DNA of 64,000 nucleotides from Herbaspirillum robiniae (GCF_002213415.1 NZ_NJGU01000001.1:248001-312000), one strand, 5' to 3'; shown: positions 44,040 through 57,449, numbered from the stretch's first letter. A program made the numbers and translations. The notes: generated by a model not told the origin, from the letters alone.

Positions 44040-44816
44040 ATGACATTCAAACCCGCTCGCCTGCTGGTTCTGCTGTTCGCAATCGCTTCCATCCCGGCTT
44101 TCGCCCAAAACCTGGCCGTCGTCAACGGCAAGGCGATCCCTTCGTCCCGCGCTGATCTGATGGTCAAGCAAATGACTTCCCAAGGCCAGCCGGATACCCC
44201 GCAACTGCGCGGCGCCATCAAGGAAGAACTGGTGAACCGTGAGATCCTGATGCAGGAAGCGGACAAGCAAGGCCTGTCCAACAGCTCCGACGTCAAGAAC
44301 CAGCTGGAACTGGCCCGCCAGTCCATCGTGATCCGCGCGCTGATCGCCGACTACCTGAAGAAGAACCCGGTGTCGGACGCCGACATCAAGGCTGAATACG
44401 ACAAGTTCAAGGCCCAGGCCGGCGACAAGGAATACCACGCCCGCCACATCCTGGTCGACAAGAAGGAAGACGCCGACGCCATCATCGCCAAGCTGAAGGC
44501 CGGCACCAAGTTCGAAGACCTGGCCAAGCAATCGAAGGACACCGGTTCGGCTGCCAACGGCGGCGACCTGGACTGGGCAACCCCGGCCTCCTTCGTCAAG
44601 CCGTTCTCCGACGCCATGGTCGCCCTGAAGAAGGGTGAAGTCACCCCGACCCCGGTGCAGACCCAGTTCGGCTGGCACGTGATCAAGCTGGAAGACGTGC
44701 GTCCGGCCAAGGTCCCGACCCTGGACGAAGTCAAGCCGCAGATCGCCGAAGCCCTGCAACAGAAGAAGCTGCAGGCTTACCAGGAAGAACTGCGCAAGAA
44801 GGCCAAGGTGCAGTAA
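44040..44816 (+). CDS. Periplasmic parvulin-type peptidyl-prolyl isomerase
   Basis: This 258-aa protein has a signal peptide (cleavage near PAFAQNL), an N-terminal chaperone-like helical part and a parvulin domain with HARHILVDKKEDADAIIAKL, NGGDLDWATPASFVKPF and QTQFGWHVIKLED. It helps folding of exported proteins, as do PpiC and PrsA. A terminator follows. The bolA-yciB gene order just before it is common in betaproteobacteria. Confidence 0.92.
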   Translation: MTFKPARLLVLLFAIASIPAFAQNLAVVNGKAIPSSRADLMVKQMTSQGQPDTPQLRGAIKEELVNREILMQEADKQGLSNSSDVKNQLELARQSIVIRALIADYLKKNPVSDADIKAEYDKFKAQAGDKEYHARHILVDKKEDADAIIAKLKAGTKFEDLAKQSKDTGSAANGGDLDWATPASFVKPFSDAMVALKKGEVTPTPVQTQFGWHVIKLEDVRPAKVPTLDEVKPQIAEALQQKKLQAYQEELRKKAKVQ

Positions 44817-44836
44817 GCAATTCCCTTCGGCAGTAC

Positions 44837-44873
44837 AAAAAACCGGCAAGCATCCTTGCCGGTTTTTTTATGC
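44837..44873 (+). terminator. Terminator after the parvulin gene
   Basis: An AACCGGCAAG/CTTGCCGGTT stem is followed by seven T. Confidence 0.9.
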
Positions 44874-45088
44874 CCGCGGATATCTCCATTATCTCCATTG
44901 GCCCGGCCTTGATCGTGCCGAATCGAGAAGCCGCTGTGATCCAACCCGCAATACAACCTGCGATATAACCGAAGTATCCCGAGCGATTTGCAGATCTTCT
45001 TCTAAAATTGCGCCACGCAACCGAGAAGGCGGAATCTCCGCGAAAAATCCGGCTCACAGATCACTCCCGACCTTCATGGAGCCTGTCG

Positions 45089-45424
45089 ATGCCCCCGCTG
45101 CAAACCGTCCTGTCCCTCAATTTCCTGCTGCCCCTGATGGGCATCGTCCTGCTGCTGGCCTGCGTCGTCTTCTGCATCCACCGCGTCATGCGACGCAGCC
45201 CGCCGCGCTGGTACTGGCTTGTCTTGTTGCTGCTGCTGTGCGGCGGCACGCTGACCAGCCTGGTCAGCGCCGAATTCGCAGAGGGGCCGGAGATGCCCGC
45301 CATCTTCCAGGTCGGCCTTCGCCTGACCGTCCTGGGCATGATCGCCGCCGTCGCGTCGGCCATTTTGCTGGCCACGAAACGCATTCTTGCCCGACGGGAA
45401 TCAGCAGGCAAAATTCCCCAATAG
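45089..45424 (+). CDS. Unknown small membrane protein
   Basis: This 111-aa protein has three hydrophobic segments (near residues 8-30, 42-60 and 75-97) with basic loops (HRVMRRSPPRW, TKRILARRE). GGAG lies 7 nt before the ATG. I recognise no domain. An opposite-strand frame of similar length shows no such membrane pattern and has no ribosome site, so the forward frame is preferred. Confidence 0.6.
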   Translation: MPPLQTVLSLNFLLPLMGIVLLLACVVFCIHRVMRRSPPRWYWLVLLLLLCGGTLTSLVSAEFAEGPEMPAIFQVGLRLTVLGMIAAVASAILLATKRILARRESAGKIPQ

Positions 45425-45704
45425 CTTTTTTGTTTATGAAAAAATGGGAAATACCCATTTAACAAATCGATTTATTTTTTATAAATAATTTTAAAATTAA
45501 AATTTATCGGCCTCAAATCAATCATTTCACCAATACGCATTCTGATATTCTTCGATCCTGCTTCAATCGGGGCAAGGCCGCGCGCTCACCAAGCATCAAG
45601 AGCAGAAAGAGCCGCGGCATAAAAAGGCGTTACGGGGGGAGGCACATAAAGTCGCTCCGCGGCGCCGCTCATTACACAACATCGTGGTATCAGGAGAGAC
45701 ACCT
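45425..45704. other. AT-rich region upstream of the porin gene
   Basis: The first 100 nt are strikingly A/T-rich (TTTATTTTTTATAAATAATT-like) compared with the surrounding GC-rich DNA. No gene is present. The porin promoter must lie in this region; I cannot place it securely. Confidence 0.5.
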
Positions 45705-46823
45705 ATGAAAAAGAGTTCCATGCTGCTGCTCGCTGCCGGTCTGACCACCGGCGGCGCCGCGTTTGCGCAATCGACCGTGACCATCTACGGCATCGTCGAT
45801 ACCAGCCTGCACTATCTCAGCAACGCCAACGCCAACGGCAGCAGCGTCATCCGCGTGGATAACGGCGCCATTGCCAACAGCCGTATCGGCTTCAAGGGCA
45901 CCGAAGACCTCGGCGGCGGCCTGAAGGCCATGTTCCAGCTGGAAAACGGTTTCAGCAGCGACAACGGCGCCATGCTGCAAGGCGGTTCGCTGTTCGGTCG
46001 TCAATCGTGGGTTGGCCTGGCAGGCAGCTTCGGCAAGGTCCGCATGGGTCGTCAGAACACCCCGCTGTTCGACCTGCTGGCCGACCACTTCGATCCGCTG
46101 ACCGTCGGCAACTACGGCAGCAACTCCTGGCTGCCGGCCGCCGGTACCCTGATCCGTACGCCCAACATGCTGCGCTATGACGGCGACTTCGGTCCGGTGT
46201 CGGCTGCGGCCAGCTGGGCCTTCGGCGAAAAGGCCGGCTCGACCCGCATGGGCAGCCAGTTCAGCAGCTCGCTGCGCTACACCGCAGGCGCCTTCGCCGT
46301 CGGCGGCGGCTTCCAGCAAACTGTGAGCGCGACCAACTCCAGCTACAAGGACACCGTCTGGAACCTGTCGGCTTCCTATGACTTCGGCCCGGCCAAGGTA
46401 TTCGGCGGCTGGTTCAACATCAAGGATCAAACCGGCACCACCGGCGCCTACATGGCTGTCGACAGCGACACCACCGGCTGGACCACCGCCAGCACCGTCG
46501 CGGCCACCACCGGCAACGAACGCAAGGACAACGGTTTCTTCCTGGGCTCCAGCTACAAGGCTACCAGCGCCCTGACCCTGACCGGCGCGTTCTACTACGA
46601 CAAGAGCAAGAACGTGTCGTACAGCGGCCTGGGCAATGTCGGCGACGGCAAGCGTTACGCCGTGGTCGGCTGGGCTGACTACGCGCTGTCCAAGCGCACC
46701 CAGGTGTATGCCACCATCGACTACAACAAGGCCAAGGACGCAGCTGTGTACGAGCTGACCAACTCGGCATCGGGCAAGAACAGCCTGACCACCGTCGGCA
46801 TGGGCATCCGCCACATCTTCTGA
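45705..46823 (+). CDS. General porin (Omp32/OmpC-like trimeric porin)
   Basis: This 372-aa outer-membrane protein has a signal peptide (MKKSSMLLLAAGLTTGGAAF, then AQ). The beta-proteobacterial porin start STVTIYGIVDTSLHYLSN is followed by SRIGFKGTEDLGGGLKAMFQ and FGRQSWVGLAGSFGKVRMGR. The barrel ends in MGIRHIF with terminal Phe. It forms a 16-stranded diffusion pore. AGGAGAG precedes the ATG. It is monocistronic with a long regulated-looking upstream region and a strong terminator. Confidence 0.95.
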   Translation: MKKSSMLLLAAGLTTGGAAFAQSTVTIYGIVDTSLHYLSNANANGSSVIRVDNGAIANSRIGFKGTEDLGGGLKAMFQLENGFSSDNGAMLQGGSLFGRQSWVGLAGSFGKVRMGRQNTPLFDLLADHFDPLTVGNYGSNSWLPAAGTLIRTPNMLRYDGDFGPVSAAASWAFGEKAGSTRMGSQFSSSLRYTAGAFAVGGGFQQTVSATNSSYKDTVWNLSASYDFGPAKVFGGWFNIKDQTGTTGAYMAVDSDTTGWTTASTVAATTGNERKDNGFFLGSSYKATSALTLTGAFYYDKSKNVSYSGLGNVGDGKRYAVVGWADYALSKRTQVYATIDYNKAKDAAVYELTNSASGKNSLTTVGMGIRHIF

Positions 46824-46882
46824 TCGGAACTGAACGTTGCCGCGTCCCCGGAGGCGGCAACGGCAAGCTCCCGCCGGAAAAC

Positions 46883-46918
46883 AAAAAGCGCAGTTCCGAA
46901 AGGAACTGCGCTTTTTTA
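46883..46918. terminator. Bidirectional terminator between the porin and purL genes
   Basis: An AAAGCGCAGTTCC/GGAACTGCGCTTT stem with a short GAAA loop has an A-run on the left and a T-run on the right. It can end both the porin (+) and the convergent purL (-) transcripts. Confidence 0.9.
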
Positions 46919-47001
46919 TCGTCCTGCGTTTGTCTTGCGTTTGTCCTGCGTTCCGGCACGCCCGCCGAAGCGGGCCCTGCCGGATCACTGGACCAAGCCG
47001 A

Positions 47002-51027
<4,026 letters not shown>

Positions 51028-51356
51028 GGCGAGGTCGAGGCAGTTAGCTTGAATCGGGAAGACTGTCGCAGCATCGCGGCAGGGACCGGTTCACCGACGC
51101 CGGGCGCATCCATCGTGCCGCATTGCAACAGGACCGGGCCTGCCGCGGGCAAGGGACGCTGCGCCGGACTGATGAATCGTGCGCGCGTTTGCTGACAAAG
51201 CCGGAATTATACAGTGGACGGGGGTGTTCGGCCCACAGAAAGCGAGCGCATCGCCCTCCTTTTGCCGACCCCGGCCTGCGGCCCGCCCGGCGCGCTTTTT
51301 GCTGCACCATGAAAAAGCCCGGCCGCAGGGGCCGGGCTGCGCCGCCACCGAGGGCT
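51028..51356. other. Region between the BON lipoprotein gene and purL
   Basis: About 330 nt without a gene. It holds the BON terminator at 51312-51338 and must contain the purL promoter, which I cannot place with confidence. Confidence 0.5.
51312..51338 (-). terminator. Terminator after the BON lipoprotein gene
   Basis: On the reverse strand, an AGCCCGGC/GCCGGGCT stem is followed by TTTTTC. It lies 19 nt past the BON stop. Confidence 0.85.
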
Positions 51357-51671
51357 TCAGCGCAGGATCATGCTGTTTTTCACACCCTTGACGCCCTCCA
51401 CCTGCCGCGTGATCGCGACCGCCTTGTCGATGGCGGCCCTGGAACTGACGAAGCCGCTCAACTGAACCTCGCCCTTGAAGGTTTCGACCGAGATCTGGCC
51501 GGATTTCAGGTCGGGCTCCTTGAACAGCTCGGTCTTGACCTTGGTGGTGATCACCGTGTCATCGAGGTATTCGCCGGTGCTGGCCTGTTTGGAGGTGGAT
51601 GCGCAGCCGGCCGCGGCAAATGCGAAGGCGGCCGCTACCGGCAAGGCGAAACGACGGAAAGATACGGACAT
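51357..51671 (-). CDS. BON-domain lipoprotein
   Basis: This 104-aa protein has a lipoprotein signal (AAAFAFAAAGCAST, lipobox Cys) and one BON domain (DDTVITTKVKTELFKEPDLK, then ISVETFKGEVQLSGFV and AVAITRQVEGVKGVKNSMIL). BON proteins bind phospholipid membranes; relatives such as OsmY and DolP are envelope-stress factors. AAAGGAG is 9 nt from the ATG at 51671. It is monocistronic. Confidence 0.88.
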   Translation of the reverse strand: MSVSFRRFALPVAAAFAFAAAGCASTSKQASTGEYLDDTVITTKVKTELFKEPDLKSGQISVETFKGEVQLSGFVSSRAAIDKAVAITRQVEGVKGVKNSMILR

Positions 51672-52037
51672 GTGTATTGACTCCTTTGAAACATCGAAAA
51701 CGTGAAACGCGTCAAACCGCGTTGAAGATCGCTGGAAAACGCCCGTGGCAGGCTGCCGGAGCCACCTTCGGATGCTCGCTGTCATCGGCGGTTCCGGTCC
51801 GCGCGTTGTTGCTGTGCAAACTTGCAGCGATTCTTGAAGAAATTCCAAGAACGGTTTCCGTCCAAGGAAAAATATTTTGCATCCCGGCAATATCGAAGCG
51901 GCAAGGAAATTTCGATGTATCATTCCGGCCGCATCGGAGAACCGGCCCGCCGGATGGAGACATTGCCATCCTGACCACGACAGAGGCCAACCGGTGACGA
52001 CGACCAAAGCGGCCTTATCCGCATCAAGACGAACAGA
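51672..52037. other. Divergent region between the BON and DadA-like genes
   Basis: About 366 nt without a supported gene. The two-box promoter pattern of the stress island is not found here, although the BON gene is of a similar class. Confidence 0.5.
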
Positions 52038-53312
52038 GTGAACAGCACACATCGACAGATCGCCGTCATCGGCGGGGGACTTTCAGGGATTTGCACCGCC
52101 TACTTCCTGGCTGCCAAGGGGTATGAAGTGGCCGTCATCGAACGGCGCGCGCACGTCGCCGAAGAAGCCACCTTCGGCAACTCCGGCCTGCTCGCGCCCG
52201 GCGCGGCCATGCCGCTGACGCTGCCGGGCGCCTTCGCCACCTTCGCCTGCCGCTTCAAGGAAGAACCGCGCGTGCTGCTGGCCTCGGGCGCCGATTTCGT
52301 GCGCAACCGCTGGATGCGCCACACGCGCCAGGCCCAGCAGCAGCGCTTCGCCGCCAACAAGCTGCGCCTGACGCGCCTGTCGGCCTATGGCCAGGAGCTC
52401 ACGCTGCAACTGCAGGCCCATCACGGCATGGAGCACGAGAACAGCAACGGCGTGTTCCACCTGTTCCGCCTGCCGGCCGAAGCGGCCCGCATGCCGCAGA
52501 TGCAGGAAGCCGCGCAGCAATCCGAACTCAGGTTCAAGGCCCTGGACACCGCCGCGATCCGCCAGCTGGAGCCGGCGTTCTCGTCGGAGGCGGCGCTGGC
52601 CGGCGCCCTGCACTATCCCGACGACATCGCCGGCAACGCCGTGCTGTTCGCCAAGCAGATGCGCAACGCCGCCCAGGCGCTGGGAGTGGCGTTCCATTTC
52701 GGCGCCAACGTCAAGGCCATCCAGCCTGAGTTCGGCGGCCGCGTGGCGCTGGAGATCGAGTCGCCGCACCTGGCCGGCCGCATGATGGTGGACGGCGTGG
52801 TGCTGGCCGCCGGCATGCAGACCGCCGAGCTGCTGCGTGCGCACGATACCCCGGTGCCGCTGCGCGCGCTGCAGAGCTGGTCGGCCCTGGTGCCGATCAA
52901 GAATCCGGACGACGCGCCCAACATGGCCCTGTTCGACGACAGCTACAAGGTCGCCATGACGCGCCTGGGCAACCGCCTGCGCATCACCGGCCTGCTGGGC
53001 TTCGTGCCGCCCTCGCAGACCATCCCGCCCAAGGCGCTGCGCAACCTGCTCAAGATCGCCGGCGACTACTATCCGAACGCGGCCAATTACAATCAGGCGC
53101 ATTTCTGGGCCAACACCATCCCCGTGCTGCCCAGCGGCCTGCCGCTGTTCGGCCCGACGCGCCACGGCAACGTCTTCGTCAACGTCGGCCACGGCGTGAC
53201 CGGCTGGGCCGCGGCCGTCGCCTCGGCGCGCGTGCTGGCCGACATGGTCGCGGGCGAGGAGCCGGAGCTGGATCCCGACGGTTTCACGCCGCGCGACCTG
53301 GCCGCAGGCTGA
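52038..53312 (+). CDS. D-amino acid dehydrogenase (DadA-like) FAD oxidoreductase
   Basis: This 424-aa protein has an N-terminal FAD-binding motif IAVIGGGLSGICTAYFLAAK followed by VAVIERR, and the DAO-family ending NVFVNVGHGVTGWAAAVASA. The pattern fits DadA, which oxidises D-amino acids and passes electrons to the quinone pool. Other amine oxidases are possible. The start codon is GTG with a weak ribosome site; the conserved sequence begins 8 residues later, so the start could be slightly different. A terminator follows. Confidence 0.85.
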   Translation: MNSTHRQIAVIGGGLSGICTAYFLAAKGYEVAVIERRAHVAEEATFGNSGLLAPGAAMPLTLPGAFATFACRFKEEPRVLLASGADFVRNRWMRHTRQAQQQRFAANKLRLTRLSAYGQELTLQLQAHHGMEHENSNGVFHLFRLPAEAARMPQMQEAAQQSELRFKALDTAAIRQLEPAFSSEAALAGALHYPDDIAGNAVLFAKQMRNAAQALGVAFHFGANVKAIQPEFGGRVALEIESPHLAGRMMVDGVVLAAGMQTAELLRAHDTPVPLRALQSWSALVPIKNPDDAPNMALFDDSYKVAMTRLGNRLRITGLLGFVPPSQTIPPKALRNLLKIAGDYYPNAANYNQAHFWANTIPVLPSGLPLFGPTRHGNVFVNVGHGVTGWAAAVASARVLADMVAGEEPELDPDGFTPRDLAAG

Positions 53313-53337
53313 GCGCCCTCCCCGCGTCTGCCTCACG

Positions 53338-53373
53338 AAAAATCGGCACGGATTCATCCGTGCCGATTTTTTT
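53338..53373 (+). terminator. Terminator after the DadA-like gene
   Basis: An AAAATCGGCACGGAT/ATCCGTGCCGATTTT-type stem is followed by T-rich sequence. Confidence 0.88.
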
Positions 53374-53487
53374 CATCTGCGGCTGCTCAGCGCATCGCAC
53401 GCAATTGACTTAGAATGATTTCGAGTCGTCGCAACACCTCCGCCGCACCCCATCCACTGCAGCAATAACTCATCAGCGATCACAGCC

Positions 53488-55059
53488 ATGAGCGCGCTCT
53501 ATTCCGTTGCCGAAATCCGTGAAGTCGAGCAGAAAGCCCTGTCCGGATTGCAGCCCTATACCCTGATGCAGCGCGCCGGCTCGGCCGTGGCCGAATACGC
53601 CCAGGAGCTGCTGTGCTCGGCCACAGAATCCTCGCCCTCGGTGCTGATCCTGGCCGGCCCCGGCAACAACGGCGGCGATGCGCTGGAGGCGGCCTGCCTG
53701 CTGGAAGAAGCCGGCATCGAAGTGGCCGTGCAGCTGCACGCCGACGAAAGCAAGCAACCCGAAGACGCGCGCCGGGCCCTGGCCCGCGCGCGCGAAGCCG
53801 AGATCCAGTTCATCGACGACCTGACGCCGGCCGGCCTGCGCGGACAATCGTGGGCGCTGGTGATCGACGGCCTGTTCGGCATCGGCCTGTCGCGCGCGCC
53901 GACCAGCAAGCTGCGCGCCATCATCGACTACGTCAACGGCCTGCGCTGCCCGGTGCTCTCCATCGACGTGCCCAGCGGGCTGAACGCCGACAGCGGCAGC
54001 ATCGTCGGCGCGGCCGACGGCGCCGCGGTCAACGCCAGCCACACCATCACCTTCATCGGCGACAAGCCCGGCCTGCATACCTGCGACGGCAAGGACCACA
54101 GCGGGCATATCACCTTGCGCCCGCTGGACATCGACCACGGCTGCTACAAGCCGACCCGCGCCTTCCTCAACGGCCCGCAATACTTCGCCGCCTCGCTCAA
54201 GCCGCGCGCCAACAACTCGCACAAGGGCAGCTACGGCGACGTCATCGTCGTCGGCGGCGCGCGCGGCATGGCCGGCGCACCGGTGCTGGCGGCCCGCACC
54301 GCGGCCTTCGGCGGCGCCGGGCGGGTCTACCTGGCTTTTGTCGACGACGGCCCGGCCTACGACGGCGAGCATCCTGAACTGATGTTCCGGGTGGCCGACC
54401 GCGTCGAGTTCGGGCCCGGCGCGGCGCTGGTGGTCGGCCCCGGCATGGGCACCTCGCGCCATGCCTACGACATCCTCTCGCGCGCGCTCGACAGCGAGGC
54501 CGACATCGTGGTCGACGCCGACGCCCTGAACCTGATCTCGGCCGAGCCGACGCTGCAGCACAAGCTGCACGACCGCAACCGCGCCGGCGGCGAGGTGGTC
54601 AGCATCATCACGCCGCACCCGCTGGAAGCGGCCCGGCTGCTCGACACCACCACCCAGCAGGTGCAGAACGACCGGCCGCAGGCGGCGCGCCTCCTGGCCA
54701 GGCACTTCAACGCCATCACCGTCCTGAAGGGCGCCGGCACCGTGATCGCCTTCCCCGACGGCGAGATGGCGATCAACCCGACCGGCAACCCGGCGCTCTC
54801 CACGGCCGGCACCGGCGACGTGCTCTCCGGCCTGTGCGGCGCGCTGCTGGCGCAGGGTTGGCCCACGCGCGCCGCCGCGCTGGCCGCCACCTGGATCCAC
54901 GGCGCCGCCGCCGACCGCCTGGTGGCCGAAGGCCTGGGCCCGGTCGGCCTGACTGCGAGCGAATTCATCCCGGCCATCAGAGCCGTGTTCAACAACATCA
55001 TCCGAGACCATGTCCACCACCGTCCTTCCCACGTCGCACACCATCGCACCCACGCCTAA
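53488..55059 (+). CDS. nnr: Bifunctional NAD(P)H-hydrate epimerase / ADP-dependent dehydratase
   Basis: This 523-aa protein has an N-terminal YjeF epimerase domain (LILAGPGNNGGDALEAACLL, IDVPSGLNADSG) and a C-terminal dehydratase domain (LVVGPGMGTS, ITPHPLEAARLL, NPALSTAGTGDVLSGLCGAL). It repairs hydrated NADH and NADPH. Both active domains look intact. The end overlaps the transporter gene by 50 nt. Confidence 0.95.
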   Translation: MSALYSVAEIREVEQKALSGLQPYTLMQRAGSAVAEYAQELLCSATESSPSVLILAGPGNNGGDALEAACLLEEAGIEVAVQLHADESKQPEDARRALARAREAEIQFIDDLTPAGLRGQSWALVIDGLFGIGLSRAPTSKLRAIIDYVNGLRCPVLSIDVPSGLNADSGSIVGAADGAAVNASHTITFIGDKPGLHTCDGKDHSGHITLRPLDIDHGCYKPTRAFLNGPQYFAASLKPRANNSHKGSYGDVIVVGGARGMAGAPVLAARTAAFGGAGRVYLAFVDDGPAYDGEHPELMFRVADRVEFGPGAALVVGPGMGTSRHAYDILSRALDSEADIVVDADALNLISAEPTLQHKLHDRNRAGGEVVSIITPHPLEAARLLDTTTQQVQNDRPQAARLLARHFNAITVLKGAGTVIAFPDGEMAINPTGNPALSTAGTGDVLSGLCGALLAQGWPTRAAALAATWIHGAAADRLVAEGLGPVGLTASEFIPAIRAVFNNIIRDHVHHRPSHVAHHRTHA

Positions 55060-55963
55060 ACTCTGGCTGGGCATCATCTTTCTGGTGACGGGGCTGTGGA
55101 CGCTGTCGCTGCTGGACTCGGCGGGCAAGCTGCTGGCCATTTCCGGCTACCACGTGGTGATGATCGCGTGGATGCGCTACACCATCAACGTGCTGTTCAT
55201 GGCCGCCACACTGGTGCCGCTGTACCAGCGCCGCACCGGGCGCAGCATCTTCCGCTCCAACCGCCTCAAGCTGCAGCTGGGACGCGGCGCGCTGCTGCTG
55301 GGGTCGACGCTGATCTTCTTCTCGGTATTGAGGATCGTACCGCTGGCCGAGGGCACGGCGATGAACTTCTGCGCGCCGCTGATCGTGCTGGCGGTGTCGC
55401 CCTGGCTGCTGGGCGAACGCAGCTATGTTTCGCGCTGGATTGCGGTGCTGGTGGGGTTCAGCGGGATGCTGATCGTGATCCGGCCGGGCGGCGACATTCC
55501 TCCGCACGGCGTGGCGCTGGGACTGCTGTCGGCGTTCACGATGGCGATGATGTCCATCCTCAACCGCAAGGCCAACCAGGCGGACGACCCGATGGTGACG
55601 CTGTTCTACGGCGCACTGGTGGGCAGCGCGCTGTCGACGCTGGCGGTGCCCTTCTTCTGGAGCGTGCACAGCCCGGACCTGGTGGAATGGGCGATCCTGA
55701 TCTCCACCGGCATCACCGGCACCATCGGCCATTTCCTGCAGAACAGCGCCTACCGGCACGCCGAAGCCTCGGTGCTGACGCCGTTCTTCTACGCCCAGAT
55801 CATCTCGGCCTCCGGCATGGGCTGGCTGGTGTTCGGCCAGTTCCCGGACGGCCTGACCGTGCTCGGCATCGCCATCATCTGCGCCAGTGGGGTAGGCATC
55901 GCCCTGATCGAGCGCCGGCGCCACCACCGCCTGCCGGCCGCGGACCCGATGGAGTCCGTCTAG
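55010..55963 (+). CDS. EamA/DMT-family transporter
   Basis: This 317-aa protein has ten membrane segments in two EamA repeats (ISGYHVVMIAWMRYTINVLF, LRIVPLAEGTAMNFCAPLIV, AYRHAEASVLTPFFYAQIIS). The family exports amino acids and metabolites; the substrate is unknown. The start at 55010 lies inside nnr, so the two are co-translated. Confidence 0.88.
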   Translation: MSTTVLPTSHTIAPTPKLWLGIIFLVTGLWTLSLLDSAGKLLAISGYHVVMIAWMRYTINVLFMAATLVPLYQRRTGRSIFRSNRLKLQLGRGALLLGSTLIFFSVLRIVPLAEGTAMNFCAPLIVLAVSPWLLGERSYVSRWIAVLVGFSGMLIVIRPGGDIPPHGVALGLLSAFTMAMMSILNRKANQADDPMVTLFYGALVGSALSTLAVPFFWSVHSPDLVEWAILISTGITGTIGHFLQNSAYRHAEASVLTPFFYAQIISASGMGWLVFGQFPDGLTVLGIAIICASGVGIALIERRRHHRLPAADPMESV

Positions 55964-55981
55964 CGCCGGCCCGGATCGCGC

Positions 55982-56698
55982 TCAGGCCAGCCGGCCCGCG
56001 GCGATCGTGATGGTGCGCGCGCAGCGCGCGGCGATCGAACTGTCGTGGGTCACCAGCACCAGCGTCGAGCCGCGTTCCTGGTTCAGTTCGAACATCAGCC
56101 TGATCACCGATTCGCCGGTGGCCGCATCCAGGCTGCCGGTGGGCTCGTCGGCAAACAGCAGCGGCGGCTCGGTGACGAAGGCGCGCGCCAGCGCCACGCG
56201 CTGCTGCTCGCCGCCGGAGAGATATTTGGGATAGTGCTTCAGGCGGCTGCCCAGGCCGACGCGCGCCAGCATCTGCTCCGCCTTGGTCCGCGCCTGCGCG
56301 TCGCCGCGCAGCTCCAGCGGCAGCATCACGTTTTCCAGCGCGTTGAGGTGGCCCAGCAACTGGAACGACTGGAACACGAAACCCAGCTTGCGCTTGCGCA
56401 GCGCCGCGCGGCCGTCTTCGTCGAGCCGGTAGATGTCTTCGCCATCGAGCTTCACGGAACCTTCGCTGGGCGTATCCAGTCCAGCCAGCAGGCCCAGCAG
56501 CGTCGACTTGCCGGAACCGGAGGCGCCGACGATGGCCACCGTGGTGCCGGCGGCCACGGTAAAATCGATGCCGGAAAGGATCGCGAGCTGGCCGGATTCG
56601 GCCGACGCATCGGCCACGCGTTTGGACAACTGAAGGACTTCAATGGCAGGTACAGCGGAAGCAGCGGGAACAGCAGAAATGGAGATGGCAGCGCTCAT
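55982..56698 (-). CDS. ABC transporter ATPase, YbbA/LolD type
   Basis: This 238-aa ATPase has Walker A GASGSGKST, signature LSGGEQQRVALARAF and Walker B LLFADEPTGSLD, the pattern of MacB/LolD/YbbA ATPases that drive FtsX-like permeases. As in E. coli, it is divergent from tesA. The partner permease (YbbP-like) that normally follows is absent; the next gene is on the other strand. The start at 56698 begins the family-like sequence after a Ser/Ala-rich stretch. Confidence 0.85.
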   Translation of the reverse strand: MSAAISISAVPAASAVPAIEVLQLSKRVADASAESGQLAILSGIDFTVAAGTTVAIVGASGSGKSTLLGLLAGLDTPSEGSVKLDGEDIYRLDEDGRAALRKRKLGFVFQSFQLLGHLNALENVMLPLELRGDAQARTKAEQMLARVGLGSRLKHYPKYLSGGEQQRVALARAFVTEPPLLFADEPTGSLDAATGESVIRLMFELNQERGSTLVLVTHDSSIAARCARTITIAAGRLA

Positions 56699-56771
56699 GC
56701 AGGGCATTCTGGCAATAGGATCCGGGACGGTTGCAGCGCACCGGCGCATGGGCACTGGCTTGAGGCGCCTG

Positions 56772-57383
56772 ATGCGGCTGCTGGCGGGCATCGCCCTGAT
56801 GCTGGCGGCGATGAGCGCCTATTCTGCCCCAAAAACCCTGCTCGTGCTCGGCGACAGCCTCTCGGCCGAATACGGACTGGAGCGCGGCGCGGGCTGGAGC
56901 AAGCTGATGGAACAGCGGCTGCAGAAGAACAAGGTCGACGCCGTCGTGGTCAACGCCAGCATCAGCGGCGACACCACCATCGGCGGTCGCAACCGCCTGC
57001 CGGCGCTGCTGGAGAAGAACAAGCCCGACATCGTGCTGATCGAACTGGGCAGCAACGACGCGCTGCGCGGCCTGCAGCTCAAGGCCACCCAGGACAACCT
57101 GCAGGCCATGATCGACCTGGCGCGCCAGAACAAGGCCAAGGTGCTACTGGTGGGCATGCAGATCCCGCCCAACTACGGCCCCGATTACACGCGCCGCTTC
57201 TCCGACATGTTCCAGTCGCTGGCCAAACAGAACAAGACGCCGCTGGTGCCCTTCTTCATGGACGGCATCGCCGCCGACCTGGATTTGTTCCAGTCCGACC
57301 GCATCCACCCCAACGAGCGGGCCCAGCCGATGCTGCTGGACAATGTCTGGCCGCACCTGAAACCGTTGGTGGGCCTGAAGTAG
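56772..57383 (+). CDS. tesA: TesA-like periplasmic esterase/lysophospholipase
   Basis: This 203-aa SGNH hydrolase has a short signal peptide (LLAGIALMLAAMSAYSAPK). Its catalytic Ser29 is in LGDSLSAEYGL. The oxyanion-hole residues are in INASISGDTT-type sequence and ELGSNDALRG, and the Asp176/His179 pair is in SDRIHPNE. It acts on acyl thioesters, esters and lysophospholipids. The ATG at 56772 has GAGG upstream; 56748 is an alternative. It is divergent from the YbbA-type gene. Confidence 0.92.
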   Translation: MRLLAGIALMLAAMSAYSAPKTLLVLGDSLSAEYGLERGAGWSKLMEQRLQKNKVDAVVVNASISGDTTIGGRNRLPALLEKNKPDIVLIELGSNDALRGLQLKATQDNLQAMIDLARQNKAKVLLVGMQIPPNYGPDYTRRFSDMFQSLAKQNKTPLVPFFMDGIAADLDLFQSDRIHPNERAQPMLLDNVWPHLKPLVGLK

Positions 57384-57410
57384 CGGCGCCGGACCAGACC
57401 CGCACACGGA

Positions 57411-57449
57411 AAAAGCCCCTGCCCGCGATAGCGGAACAGGGGCTTTTTT
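57411..57449. terminator. Terminator between tesA and the glutamine amidotransferase gene
   Basis: An AAAAGCCCCTG/CAGGGGCTTTT stem with a loop is flanked by an A-run and a T-run. It serves both convergent genes. Confidence 0.88.

Noticed and set aside
45061-45465. A 134-codon frame on the - strand opposite the small membrane protein
   Set aside because: No ribosome site and no membrane or domain pattern, whereas the + strand frame has three clear membrane segments and GGAG.
51672-51860. Possible two-box promoter for the BON lipoprotein
   Set aside because: A CGCCGATG is present, but there is no first box 23 nt before it and no -10 at the expected place.
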